A DNA stretch of 43,954 nt from Caldivirga sp. Its GTDB lineage: Archaea > Thermoproteota > Thermoprotei > Thermoproteales > Thermocladiaceae. Under the pieces are notes generated by a model. That model was given only the letters and a program-made list of their open reading frames with translations. It was not told where the DNA came from and ran no database searches. Location: NCBI RefSeq assembly GCF_023256255.1, contig NZ_JAGDXD010000020.1, positions 1 to 43,954 of the forward strand, given 5' to 3'. A program made the position numbers and the translations under genes. Every line of letters starts with the position of its first letter. Position 1 is the stretch's first letter. Positions 33,293-42,819 of this stretch are shown piece by piece.

Positions 33293-35914
33293 CTACATTA
33301 GTTTTGATCCAACCACGTTCTCGAAGGGTATGCCCAAGGCGTCGAGTATCTGCTCCAGTGATGTTCTTAAGTACTCAATGTACTTATCTGAGTCAATCTC
33401 ATCAATTCTAGCTAATTGAACAGGCTTAACACCCTCCCTAGTGTTAGTCTTAACGAAGAATATTATGTCACCGGGGCCAGGCTTAACACCATACTTACCC
33501 AGTAGCTCCGCCGCCTTAACGTGCTGTGGCGTGTTCTTAGTGTATTCATTTATTGGTTTATTTATGGCCATTTTAATGGCAAGCTTATCCAACGGTACAT
33601 CCTTGTTCCTAATCATGACGTAGTACTCCTTCACACGCTCCTTAATTGCCTCAGTAACCTTCTCAACATCATTAATGCCATTTATAGTACTGAAGAGGTG
33701 TATTACATCCTTAACAGCGTCCTTAGCTATATCGGGTGTGTTCCTCTTCTTACCTACAAGCCCCTTCATGTCCACTGAGCCATCCTGTAGTATGCCTGCG
33801 TAATTCTTCTTCCTGCCGCTTAAGGCAAGTATCCTGTAAGCCTTATCCAACTCAATATCAATACCCATTTCATCCTTAACCCAATTTATCATCTCCTCAA
33901 GTTTATCCCTACTAGGATTATAGAGGAATAGACTATCTGTGTCACCGTATATTGGTGTTAAGCCTAGGTCAAGTGCCTTAATTATAGTCCTAGTTATTGC
34001 CAGCCTACCTAGGGCGGTTACTAGTTCAGCTAATGGGGGACAATACAGTGGGAATATTTCAGCTCCGAAGACTCCGTAGGATGCGTTTATGAAAACCTTT
34101 AACGCTGCTTGAACAACATTGTAGTAGTCCCTCTGCCTTGGATCCTTATCACCCTTAGCCAACTTCTTATACACGTAAACCCTCATGTCCCTCAATAATC
34201 CAACCAACAGGGATGTTAAACCCCTCGTGTTTGTACAAACCCAGTGGGGTAGGTTTGGGACAGGCCTATTCTTTGGATCATTAGCCTGCTTCTCATCAGG
34301 GCACCTAACGGTTTCATAGGATAGGTTCCACCTCTTTATTATTGATGGGTATAGGCTTGCGAAGTCAAGCACGTACACGTTTGGGTATATGCCTGCAATA
34401 GGCTCTATCACAATGGCGCCTGCGTACTTCTTATTCTTTATTATAGCCTTAGTGGCCACTGAACCCTTAGCGTTTATTACATCCTCCTTATTAGGTATTA
34501 ACCAACCCCTCTTCCTATGTTCAAAGTAAACCATGTTCCTTATCCACGCTGAGACCTGGTACCTTGAAACATCATTAAGCGGGGTCTTAGATATCCTAGC
34601 CAACAATACTATTAACCTCATGACTAATTCATTATTGAATGTAGTTAGGTAAAGCGTCAGTAATGCGTCCCTGAAGTTGTAGTTAACCAGTTCAACGTAA
34701 TTCATTTCACTAATCGGCTTCTCCCTCTCAACCTTAGAAATACCGAGTAATGCGCCCGCTATTGCATCCAGAGTCTTTTCGCCACCTGAGTACTTGCCGC
34801 CAAAGGCGTAGACTTCAACAGCCCTAATACTGAAGAACTTATATAAGTCAATGTGAACGCCGAGTACGTACCTTGCTTCACCATCCCTCGTTAGGATTAT
34901 GGGTAATTCCTCCTTTCTGAAGCCTAGTTTAAGGGCTCTATTGTAAATATAAGTTAGGTCAAATGAGTCACCGTTGAAGGTGACTAGTATTGGGTAGGCC
35001 ATAATGGTCTTGAAGAATTCCCTTAAGAGGTCCCTCTCATTATCGAAAAACATGATCTCAACATCATCGCTTAGGAGCATGCCTTGGTCATCAACATTCA
35101 TTGGTATTTCAGGTCTCCTAAGGAGTAGAACCCTCTTAAGCCCATCACTCCCTGCTAATCCAACTGCAATTATCTCATACATGGCCTCCTTAGGGTTAGG
35201 TATCTTATTCTCCTGTGGGGTGTAGACCTCAATATCTAAAGCCACCCTCTTTAGGGGTGGTACAGGTGCTTGAAATAGGGGTAGCCATTCCCTGAAGGCC
35301 CTCAGGTAATCCTCATCACTAGCGTACAGTTCCTCCCCCAGCTTCTGAATTTCACCTGGGACATCAACGTTAACTGGGGTTAATTTACCGTTCTCAACCT
35401 TATAGAACATGCCTGGCACTAGGCCATTATCATATATGTAGGATAAATGATACTTAATCCTAGCCTCCCAAGCCTTAGGAATAATGTCCCTAATCGATTC
35501 CCTACCACCACCTATTGTTAATGGATCCTTAGCGTAAACCACAGTGTAGACTCTACTAGTCATTTCAAGGGGGTTAAACTTAACTTCAGTATCAATGTGG
35601 TCGAAACCCTTAACCCTAAATATTGACTTATAGTTGGTTGCAAGCTCACTAGGCGGTATATCAGTTATTAAATACGGCTTATGACCAGTGTTATCATACC
35701 AGAAGTAGATCCTATCATTCATGAAGTCGTAAAGCTTCACCAATGCCTTACCAACCTTACCATCGTAAGTCACATCAATTAGTATACTGGGGGGAGTGTT
35801 CGTAGGGGTTTCCGCAGTAATAGTGCTTTCCTGAATATACTCCTCACTGGACTCCTCAATCTCCTGTTCCTCCTGCTCCTCAACTTTATCTAATTCATCC
35901 TTATCCTTAGGCAC
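33293..35914 (-). CDS. polB: family B DNA polymerase (PolB1 type)
   Basis: The replicative crenarchaeal polymerase. After an acidic N-terminal tail (1-40) comes a 3'-5' exonuclease with ALDIEVYTP (D227, E229), TFNGDSFD (D316) and NYNFRDALLT (D416). Polymerase motifs are DFASLYPSII (D517), KVFINASYGVFG and YGDTDS (656-661), then KKNYAG. At 873 aa it has the usual length, and all catalytic residues appear intact. GTG 35914 is supported by a minus-strand TATA near 35932-35942. It is 42 bases upstream of the AKR gene, on the same strand. Confidence 0.95.
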   Translation of the reverse strand: MPKDKDELDKVEEQEEQEIEESSEEYIQESTITAETPTNTPPSILIDVTYDGKVGKALVKLYDFMNDRIYFWYDNTGHKPYLITDIPPSELATNYKSIFRVKGFDHIDTEVKFNPLEMTSRVYTVVYAKDPLTIGGGRESIRDIIPKAWEARIKYHLSYIYDNGLVPGMFYKVENGKLTPVNVDVPGEIQKLGEELYASDEDYLRAFREWLPLFQAPVPPLKRVALDIEVYTPQENKIPNPKEAMYEIIAVGLAGSDGLKRVLLLRRPEIPMNVDDQGMLLSDDVEIMFFDNERDLLREFFKTIMAYPILVTFNGDSFDLTYIYNRALKLGFRKEELPIILTRDGEARYVLGVHIDLYKFFSIRAVEVYAFGGKYSGGEKTLDAIAGALLGISKVEREKPISEMNYVELVNYNFRDALLTLYLTTFNNELVMRLIVLLARISKTPLNDVSRYQVSAWIRNMVYFEHRKRGWLIPNKEDVINAKGSVATKAIIKNKKYAGAIVIEPIAGIYPNVYVLDFASLYPSIIKRWNLSYETVRCPDEKQANDPKNRPVPNLPHWVCTNTRGLTSLLVGLLRDMRVYVYKKLAKGDKDPRQRDYYNVVQAALKVFINASYGVFGAEIFPLYCPPLAELVTALGRLAITRTIIKALDLGLTPIYGDTDSLFLYNPSRDKLEEMINWVKDEMGIDIELDKAYRILALSGRKKNYAGILQDGSVDMKGLVGKKRNTPDIAKDAVKDVIHLFSTINGINDVEKVTEAIKERVKEYYVMIRNKDVPLDKLAIKMAINKPINEYTKNTPQHVKAAELLGKYGVKPGPGDIIFFVKTNTREGVKPVQLARIDEIDSDKYIEYLRTSLEQILDALGIPFENVVGSKLM

Positions 35915-36076
35915 AAGTCTACGGTTACTGGAAAGTTAATAAGGGTTTCAGCTCAGGTTAACCATTAATGAACTTAAATTAAACCCACTTGATTCAGCAA
36001 TGATTAGTTGTGGAATTTTAAAGTTACTGGAATGAGTTAAGACTTAAATACAAGGTACTGACTTACTTTAGGAGTA

Positions 36077-37429
36077 ATGGTTGAATGTGACTTAATAGAC
36101 ATGGCGTTCGTGGATTCTAATGCTAGGCGAAGGATTATACAGTACATAGTTGATAAGGGTATTGATCCGCAGGACCTAGGGTTCTCGGAGAAATACATTG
36201 AATCAGTGCTGAAGGGTAATGCTGAGGTGAATAATATGCTTCTCTGCGCTGCATTAAGATTCATGGACCTTGATGAGTTAAACCACGTTATAGGTTACGT
36301 ACCTAGGATGGCTACCGAGGATGATTTAATCATGGTGATTAGTAGGGCTAAGAGGGATGAGGCTTATAGGAAGATGCTTCTCGAGGCTGTTAATAGAGCG
36401 TTTGGGGAGGAGAAAGTGAAGAGTAATGAGGTTGCGGTCAGTGGGTTGGGTTACGTTAAGTATAAGTTACCTGACATTGCATTGACCATGGCGAAGCTCG
36501 AGAGGAAACTACCTGAGAAAACCATTGGTGTAATCCTATGGTCCATTAGAACGGTACTAATGCTCTTCGCTGAACTAGTATTTGCATTAGCCATAGCCTT
36601 CTTCATAATACATGCAGTGCCTGGTGCAGGTCCATTGATTGATCCCGTTAATAATTTCCTAAGGTTCCTACTAATGGTTCTTCACGGTAACCTAGGCTGG
36701 TCAAGGACTTATGGAGCCCCAGTGGCTGAGATAATAGCCCTAGCTGCTCCCTGGACGATAACCATAGCAACCATATCCTTAACCCTCGCCTTCATAACAG
36801 GCTACACGCTTGGTCTCATTAGTGCATCTAGGACGGGGATTATTGACTCATTTATAAATGGGTTAGCTGCCTTCGCTCAATCGGTCCCATCCTATGTAAT
36901 AGCGTTAACGCTAATAGTTGTCTTCGGGGTAATACTTAAGATACTGCCCATAGCCGGCATCAACTCCATGGGTATTAAGCCTGGATTAAACATTTTCTAC
37001 CTCATCGACGTGATTAAACACTTGATTCTACCAATATTCTCATACTACATAATACTATTCCCAAACTGGGTCTTCATAACGAGGAGCCTAGCAACCATGA
37101 CCCTTACTGAGGATTATGTCTTAACAGCTAGGGCCAGGGGGTTGCGTGAAAGGAGAGTGTTGAATTCATACATTGGTAAGAACTCAATACTACCTCAATT
37201 AACGCTACTAGCCTACTCCTATGGCTTACTCTTCGGTAATAGCATATTCATTGAGTCAATGTTCTCAATACCTGGATTAGGCTACTTAATTAATGTAACC
37301 GCAGGCACCTCAGACTATATGACTACTGTGGGGGCTTTCATGGTCATAATAATATCAGTAATAATAGGTAACTTCATAGCTGATTTAACGTATGGGCTAG
37401 TGGACCCAAGGATAAGGGGGGTTATTTGA
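36077..37429 (+). CDS. DppB-type ABC permease with extra N-terminal cytoplasmic domain
   Basis: Residues ~150-450 are a dipeptide/oligopeptide ABC permease: GNLGWSRTYGAPVAEII, six membrane segments and the EAA loop EDYVLTARARGLRERRVL. The first ~115 residues are soluble and helical (RRRIIQYIVDKGIDPQDLGF, then SEKYIESVLKGNAEVNNMLL) and look like an XRE-type HTH as found at the start of some archaeal integrases. TATA GACTTAAATAC (36041-36051) places initiation next to ATG 36077, so the extra domain is transcribed. No DppC, ATPase or binding-protein gene is adjacent. Confidence 0.82.
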   Translation: MVECDLIDMAFVDSNARRRIIQYIVDKGIDPQDLGFSEKYIESVLKGNAEVNNMLLCAALRFMDLDELNHVIGYVPRMATEDDLIMVISRAKRDEAYRKMLLEAVNRAFGEEKVKSNEVAVSGLGYVKYKLPDIALTMAKLERKLPEKTIGVILWSIRTVLMLFAELVFALAIAFFIIHAVPGAGPLIDPVNNFLRFLLMVLHGNLGWSRTYGAPVAEIIALAAPWTITIATISLTLAFITGYTLGLISASRTGIIDSFINGLAAFAQSVPSYVIALTLIVVFGVILKILPIAGINSMGIKPGLNIFYLIDVIKHLILPIFSYYIILFPNWVFITRSLATMTLTEDYVLTARARGLRERRVLNSYIGKNSILPQLTLLAYSYGLLFGNSIFIESMFSIPGLGYLINVTAGTSDYMTTVGAFMVIIISVIIGNFIADLTYGLVDPRIRGVI

Positions 37430-37451
37430 GAGGCCTATTGTAGGCCTGTAT

Positions 37452-37880
37452 TCATTCCCCACTTAGGCTTGACTCCTCTATTGACTTTACCATTACTGAT
37501 GACGTTGTTGACTCTATTAAGTCCTTGGCTATTTCATAGTATGAGTTAACGAGTTGAAGTAACCGTTGCTTAACGTGATCAATTGGTAATGCGTAGTAAA
37601 CGTAGGTGTATCCTCCCCTCCTAGTTAATACTGCCCTCCTGGCCACTAATCCAAGTTGAATAAGCTTCATGAGTGACTTCTCCACTGTGCTTCTGGATTT
37701 CTTGACTACTGCTGATATTTCTGATACTGTTAATGGGTCATTACCGCCATTGCTTAGTAACGTGTGATATACGGTAACATCTGTTATTGACAATTTCAAG
37801 ATACATCTAAGTATATATTTCAAATCGATGTTCTTAACTAGATTTTCCACATCAACTTCTTTCAATGTATTTAGATACAT
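37452..37880 (-). CDS. winged-helix transcription regulator
   Basis: The 142-aa protein has a helix, then a winged helix (about 33-95: TVSEISAVVKKSRSTVEKSL, RRGGYTYVYYALP wing) and a C-terminal dimer helix. It resembles small TrmB/MarR-like archaeal regulators. TATA GGTTTATAAAG (minus, about 37911-37921) lies ~30 bases before the ATG. The start region contains ATGTATCTAAATACAT, an inverted repeat, and AGATACATCTAA occurs at 37799 and 37873, so self-regulation is possible. Confidence 0.78.
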   Translation of the reverse strand: MYLNTLKEVDVENLVKNIDLKYILRCILKLSITDVTVYHTLLSNGGNDPLTVSEISAVVKKSRSTVEKSLMKLIQLGLVARRAVLTRRGGYTYVYYALPIDHVKQRLLQLVNSYYEIAKDLIESTTSSVMVKSIEESSLSGE

Positions 37881-37978
37881 CTAATCACCTAAGAGGGTTA
37901 GCTAGCGACTCTTTATAAACCATTCTCTAATGGAACCATATGAGTCAAGCTTAATTACTTCAATACTTAATCTTCAGT

Positions 37979-38938
37979 GTGAAGAAGCCGCTGATAGCAT
38001 CAGTAGGTAACCTTAACCTAGACGTGTACTTCAGGGTACAGTCACTACCCGAGAATGATGGAGCTGTCGAAGCCTATGAGGCGTACATAGGGGGAGGCGG
38101 ATCCGCAGCTAACTTCGCAGTACAAGTCTCAAGGCTTGGAGCCTACGTAAGATTCATTGGTGCCGTTGGCTCTGACATGATTAGTGATGCGCTTCTGGAT
38201 GATCTTAAGGAGGCTGGGGTTGATGTTAGGTGGGTTAAGAGGATTAATGTTGAGAGGAGTGGTCTTGTTGTAGTTTTAATAGGCCCTGAGAACGGTAAAA
38301 GGATGATTGAATACAGGGGCGCTAACTTAGGCTTAACGCCAAGTGACATAAGCACTGAGTCACTCAGTGAAATTAATCACCTACATTTAGCATTAAGTAG
38401 GTTAAACATAATTGAGGCTGGGGTTAGAAGGGCTAGGGAACTAGGCCTAACAGTCTCAATTGATGGAGGTGCTGGGTTGTCCTCATATGACATAAACATA
38501 CTTAAACCATTAATGGATGGCGTTAACACTTGGTTCATGAATAGTCTTGAGGCAAGGAGACTAGCTAACATTAATGACCCCATTTCAGCTGGGTTAAGGA
38601 TATTCGAGAATATTAATGTTGAGGAACTAGTAGTCACCCTTGGCCCAGGGGGTGCAGTGTCATTTACTGAAGATGGGGCTAAACTAGTTGAGGCCTTTAA
38701 GGTAGCGCCCATAGACACCACTGGGGCTGGCGATGTCTTCGCTGCTTCATATGTTTTCGCTAAGTTAATAGGCTTGGAGAGGGTTAGTAGATTAATCTTC
38801 GCTAATGCAGCGGCATCAATAAAGGTTACTAGAAGAGGCGCAAGGGCTGGGCCTAGGATTGATGAAGTACTAGAGTTCCTTAAGGCTGTGGGTTACGGTG
38901 GTTTAGCGGGCGAGATTAGGGGTGTTCTTAGCCAATAG
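37979..38938 (+). CDS. PfkB-family sugar/nucleoside kinase
   Basis: Ribokinase-family fold of 319 aa: ASVGNLNLDVYFRV start, YIGGGGSAANFAVQVSRLGA substrate loop, VVTLGPGGA and the catalytic DTTGAGDVFAASYVF (Asp near residue 251). Members phosphorylate ribose, fructose, 2-keto-3-deoxygluconate, adenosine and others; substrate not resolved. GTG 37979 follows a TATA-like AAGCTTAATTAC (37947-37958) by ~27 bases. The 3' end overlaps the converging MFS gene by 36 bases. Confidence 0.88.
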   Translation: MKKPLIASVGNLNLDVYFRVQSLPENDGAVEAYEAYIGGGGSAANFAVQVSRLGAYVRFIGAVGSDMISDALLDDLKEAGVDVRWVKRINVERSGLVVVLIGPENGKRMIEYRGANLGLTPSDISTESLSEINHLHLALSRLNIIEAGVRRARELGLTVSIDGGAGLSSYDINILKPLMDGVNTWFMNSLEARRLANINDPISAGLRIFENINVEELVVTLGPGGAVSFTEDGAKLVEAFKVAPIDTTGAGDVFAASYVFAKLIGLERVSRLIFANAAASIKVTRRGARAGPRIDEVLEFLKAVGYGGLAGEIRGVLSQ

Positions 38939-40129
38939 TACGTTGGGGTTCAATTCCCTTAAGGACCTGTAGAGAAGCCACGTGAAAAACACTACTGAAG
39001 CCTCAACAATAATGGTCATGTACCTTAAGCCCAGTAACTCAGCTGATATGCCTAGGGCTATGGGGGATAGTATGCCGATTATCGTCATTATTGATGAGAA
39101 GGCGGAGTTCATAATGTTCCTCTCATCATCCCTTGAATCCCTTGAGATTACTATTAGGGAGAGGGGGTACGTTAAACCATGAGGTATGCCAAGTATTGCT
39201 AAGGCAACGGCGTACGCATACATGTTCGGTGAAAGTGTCATAACCACCATACCCACTATGGTTAGTATTGACATTGAAATAGAAGCGTACTTAACATCCC
39301 TAATGGGCCTTATTGAAATGTAAAGCCTTGTAGCGAAGGATGTTGTAAAGAACGCCGCGAAAAGTAAATACACTAGCGAGTTATCAGCGTGGAAGTACTC
39401 TATGGCGTAGATACCACCGAAGGCTGTCAGCATTGCGAAGGGTAGGCTATACATGGCATTATTATATATTGCAATCCTGAAACTAGCCTTACCCCATATT
39501 GAACTTAACTTAAACCTAACCCCACCAGGCTTCTCCGCTGGGAAGGGTAGCTTGGGGGATAACGCTACCATTACTGCTGAGAATACTGAGAAGAACAGGA
39601 AGGCATCCCTAAGCGTGAAGTAGCGTAGTATAATTGACTCAATGATTGGACCTATTGTTAAACTTAGGCTGAGGGCAAACGTGTATAAGGCTATTACCCT
39701 CTCCCTTGTCCCCTGATCCTTCCCTATTATGCTTGATGATGTTGCAACATTAGGCATTATTATACCAAGCAGGAAACCAACCGCAACTGAGGTTAACCAG
39801 AGGCCAATGTAGTTGACGAAGGGGTATATTATGAATATGAGGAAGTAGAGGAGTGTTGACGCCTCAAAAAGTATCCTCCTCTTAACTGAGTCCAATCTTG
39901 CGTTAACCCACATTGTGGCTATGAATGATGAAACGGAGATGACGCTGCTTAATAAACCAATTTCAGCCTCCGTGGCATTGAAGTACTCCCTGGCTATTAA
40001 TGGTACAGTGGTCTGTATCATATTGTTGCTTGCCCTAGCCATGAATGTGAATGCTAGTAGGATAATCACGGTCCACATTAAGTCTCCCCCCTCTGAGCTA
40101 CTTAAGGAACCTAATCTACTCATTTTCAT
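38903..40129 (-). CDS. MFS transporter
   Basis: Twelve hydrophobic segments in 408 aa, with the MFS loop 2-3 pattern (WVNARLDSVKRRILFEAS in place of the usual GxxxDRxGRR) and a basic central loop (RFKLSSIWGKASFR). This fits a drug/sugar-type major facilitator. ATG 40129 has TATA TTTTATAAAAGG (minus, about 40154-40165) ~30 bases upstream. The substrate is not known; overlap with the kinase gene makes a joint sugar pathway conceivable but they are on opposite strands. Confidence 0.85.
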   Translation of the reverse strand: MKMSRLGSLSSSEGGDLMWTVIILLAFTFMARASNNMIQTTVPLIAREYFNATEAEIGLLSSVISVSSFIATMWVNARLDSVKRRILFEASTLLYFLIFIIYPFVNYIGLWLTSVAVGFLLGIIMPNVATSSSIIGKDQGTRERVIALYTFALSLSLTIGPIIESIILRYFTLRDAFLFFSVFSAVMVALSPKLPFPAEKPGGVRFKLSSIWGKASFRIAIYNNAMYSLPFAMLTAFGGIYAIEYFHADNSLVYLLFAAFFTTSFATRLYISIRPIRDVKYASISMSILTIVGMVVMTLSPNMYAYAVALAILGIPHGLTYPLSLIVISRDSRDDERNIMNSAFSSIMTIIGILSPIALGISAELLGLRYMTIIVEASVVFFTWLLYRSLRELNPNVLLAKNTPNLAR

Positions 40130-40228
40130 TTTCTAAAGGCCTAAACCCAGCACCTTTTATAAAACTTACCCGGACAGTTATATAGATTTACTTTAAACCT
40201 ACATAGATAATGTTATAATATATAGTTA

Positions 40229-40663
40229 TTGAACCCTACTCAGTCAAGGCAATTTAATACACCAAGTAACGTGAGGCTTATGTTTATAAACAGATGTACT
40301 GCACTTAAGTGCGTGGGAAGCGGCGTTAGCGCCATTGTTGATGGGATTGTAGGTGGCTGTGTAGATGGCTACGTGGAGAAGCACACCTTCAAGAGCGGTG
40401 CTAGGTATGTTATAAAACCAAGCAACATGTTCATTGAACTTCACGTAATAAGTGAGGGCAATAACATTTGCGTGGAGATTTGGGATCATGGAATCAGCGC
40501 CGCGCCTGTTTTTGCCCAAAGTTTTAAGGATGATGAATTCGAGGATTCATTAAACTACATAATCTGCAGGATATATCAATTACTAATGATTAAGAGAATG
40601 ATGAGTATTAGGCCTGAGACTGAAGCTCCCTTAAGCTTAAAAACCACGACCGCTAGGCATTAA
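40229..40663 (+). CDS. hypothetical protein, up to 144 aa
   Basis: Not recognised. It has a Gly/Val-rich strand segment with Cys (CTALKCVGSGVSAIVDGIVG), a middle that looks beta-rich (FIELHVISEGNNICVEIWDH) and a C-terminal helical region. The start is unsure: TTG 40229, GTG 40271 or ATG 40280; TATA-like elements at about 40182 and 40215 allow either early or late starts. Five Cys may bind metal. Confidence 0.55.
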   Translation: MNPTQSRQFNTPSNVRLMFINRCTALKCVGSGVSAIVDGIVGGCVDGYVEKHTFKSGARYVIKPSNMFIELHVISEGNNICVEIWDHGISAAPVFAQSFKDDEFEDSLNYIICRIYQLLMIKRMMSIRPETEAPLSLKTTTARH

Positions 40664-40672
40664 GGAGATTAA

Positions 40673-40724
40673 GTGATCATGGGCCCTAGCGCTGATGAAC
40701 AATGATGAGGATGAAACCCTCTTC
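40673..40724 (+). ncRNA. weak C/D box sRNA candidate
   Basis: C-like GTGATCA (40673-40679), 12-nt guide, D' CTGA (40692-40695), spacer of 6, perfect C' ATGATGA (40702-40708), 12 nt, then CTTC where CTGA is expected. A TATA-like GCTTAAAAACC (40634-40644) predicts initiation just before the C box. The failed D box keeps confidence low. Confidence 0.25.
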
Positions 40725-40799
40725 ACTATGATGTATTGATTCAACCGCATGTAGCAGTCGCATAATTTATTTATATGAGCCAAGTAACCCAAACCCCCA

Positions 40800-41765
40800 A
40801 TGCTTAATGATAAGTCGAGGGAATTACTAATGGAGGCCCAATATGATTTCCCAATAGTGGACAGGCCATTCCTGGAATTAGCGGGAAGAATTGGAACCAC
40901 AGAGGATTGGGTTATTGAGACCCTGAGGAGGTTCAGGGAAATTGGCTTGGTGAGGAGGATTGGGGCATTAGTTAACTATAGGGCTAGGGGTATGGTGTCG
41001 GCTTTAGTTGCTATGCGGGTTAATGATACTGCGATTGATGAGGTTGCAATGGAGATTAATAAAGATGAGCATGTGACTCATAATTTCCTCAGGCTTCACA
41101 ACAAGTACAACGTATGGTACGTTACTAAGGCCATTAATAAGGAGGAGCTGGAACGTAAGGTAAAGGAGGTAGTGGATAAGTTTAACCTAAGCTCAGAGGA
41201 CTACGTTATACTTTACGCGGAAAAGACCTATAAGATTGATGTTAAGTTTGACCTAAACATTGGGGTTTCTAGGGCTAAGATACGTAGATTACCTGAAAAC
41301 AGCCTTAAATTGACGGATGTGGGGTTGCCTATGGATTTCTACGACATGATTAAGTCAATTAAGGTGATTAAGGAACCCTTCAATGAGGTTACGGCTAGGT
41401 TTAAAATGCCCATGAGTAGGTTTATTGACTTAATAGGGGAGTTGAGGGATAAGGGCGTCATAAGGGACTTCTACGCAATGATTGACCCTGACTTAGCGGG
41501 CTTTAAGGCTAATGCAATGGTAACCTTCAGTATAAGCGACTGTGAGGAGGTAGCTAATATTGATGAGGCAACCCACGTGGTGAAGAGGATTACTGTTCCA
41601 GGTAAGTGGAACCATAACTGCTACTTTATGATACATGCGCTTAATTATAGCATAATTAACGAGGTTGTGAGGGATAGGTTAAGTAAACTGGGGGTTAATG
41701 AGTACGAGGTTTTACCAAGTGTTCGTAACCTACTGCCTAATATGGCTAGGAGGATTGAGCAGTAG
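40800..41765 (+). CDS. siroheme decarboxylase, AhbA/AhbB-like domains fused
   Basis: AhbA and AhbB are AsnC/Lrp-like proteins that together remove two acetate carboxyls from siroheme in the alternative haem pathway. Here one 321-aa chain has both units: the first with DFPIVDRPFLELAGRIG and GLVRRIGALVNYRARGM, the second with NEVTARFKMPMSRFIDLIGE and GVIRDFYAMIDP. Each has an HTH-like part and a ferredoxin-like part. The second unit lacks the canonical RRIGA form. TATA near 40762-40774 supports ATG 40800. Fused NirDL proteins are known in haem d1 producers. Confidence 0.8.
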   Translation: MLNDKSRELLMEAQYDFPIVDRPFLELAGRIGTTEDWVIETLRRFREIGLVRRIGALVNYRARGMVSALVAMRVNDTAIDEVAMEINKDEHVTHNFLRLHNKYNVWYVTKAINKEELERKVKEVVDKFNLSSEDYVILYAEKTYKIDVKFDLNIGVSRAKIRRLPENSLKLTDVGLPMDFYDMIKSIKVIKEPFNEVTARFKMPMSRFIDLIGELRDKGVIRDFYAMIDPDLAGFKANAMVTFSISDCEEVANIDEATHVVKRITVPGKWNHNCYFMIHALNYSIINEVVRDRLSKLGVNEYEVLPSVRNLLPNMARRIEQ

Positions 41766-41924
41766 ACTTAGGTGTAAGTTAGTCTCAACATGCGTAAATT
41801 ATCTGTTTTACAATAGTATCATTTACTGAAGGGGCTTCCTCACCTTGAACGATTGGTTAAAAGTTTAAAAGCCATTTCATAGGCGATCTCATGGTGGTTT
41901 AATATACCTTTCACCATAGCCGTA

Positions 41925-42797
41925 GTGGCGGATGCACCTATACCGAGTAGGAGTAATAGGGATCTTTACTACAGTATTAGGGCTAAGGGTCATGTGGCTA
42001 GGTACATTTCAATCTCACGATTATCAATTAAACTTAATGGTAGTGACGTTAGTGTGGTGGTTGGTGATAATAAGGTTACCATTGATGGGGCCTTCCTTAG
42101 GAGCATGGGCTTCCTAATAGATGTTGAGCAGTTCTTTCACAGGGTCAGTGTGTTAAGGACTCTTGAGGATTCAGGAACCGTATTAGTGAATACTGTTGAT
42201 GGCCTATTAAGGACTAGGAATAAGATAGAGACCCTGACCCTATTGGCTAAGAATAAGATACCGGTACCATCAACGGTCTCAACGGAGAGCCTATTGACGG
42301 CTTACACTGCGGCTAAGAGCATGGGCCAGGTGGTGATTAAGCCTGTTCAAGGCTCCAGGGGGTTTGGCTCAGTCATGATTACTGACCCGGATGTAGCCTT
42401 TCAGGTGGCTAAGTCACTGCTTGTTGTTAGGAAGCCTATATATGTTCAGGAGTACGTGAAGAAGCCTAATAGGGACATTAGGGTCATGGTTATTGATGGT
42501 GAGGTATTCGGATGCATGATTAGGGTTGCAACTGATGGCCAGTGGAAAACCAACATTGCCCAGGGGGCCTACGGTAAGCCATGTGATAGGGTTGACGAGG
42601 AGCTTAAGGAATTATCCATCAAATCCACTGAGGTTCTTGGATTAACCTACGCTGGTGTTGACGTTGGTGAGGGGCCTAATGGGTACGTGATTTTCGAAGT
42701 CAACGGTAGCCCTGACTGGCAGGAATTAGCATCAGTCACAATGAATAACCCAGCACCTAGGCTTGTTGAGGTAATGGAGAACATGATTAAGAAATAA
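41925..42797 (+). CDS. RimK-like ATP-grasp ligase
   Basis: ATP-grasp motifs are clear: VVIKPVQGSRGFGSVMI, YVQEYVKKPNRDIRVMVIDG, and EVNGSPDWQEL (Mg ligand Asn/Glu). RimK relatives add glutamate or other amino acids to coenzymes or proteins (MptN/CofF-type in archaea; LysX in lysine synthesis); substrate not resolved. The called GTG 41925 removes the first strand: in frame upstream the sequence reads FTIAVVADAP, expected for the family, but no ATG, GTG or TTG precedes it back to TAG 41880. ATG 41891 is out of frame. A TATA at about 41898-41906 could support GTG 41925. Confidence 0.82.
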   Translation: MADAPIPSRSNRDLYYSIRAKGHVARYISISRLSIKLNGSDVSVVVGDNKVTIDGAFLRSMGFLIDVEQFFHRVSVLRTLEDSGTVLVNTVDGLLRTRNKIETLTLLAKNKIPVPSTVSTESLLTAYTAAKSMGQVVIKPVQGSRGFGSVMITDPDVAFQVAKSLLVVRKPIYVQEYVKKPNRDIRVMVIDGEVFGCMIRVATDGQWKTNIAQGAYGKPCDRVDEELKELSIKSTEVLGLTYAGVDVGEGPNGYVIFEVNGSPDWQELASVTMNNPAPRLVEVMENMIKK

Positions 42798-42819
42798 GCG
42801 CCATAGCCTCAATGATGCC

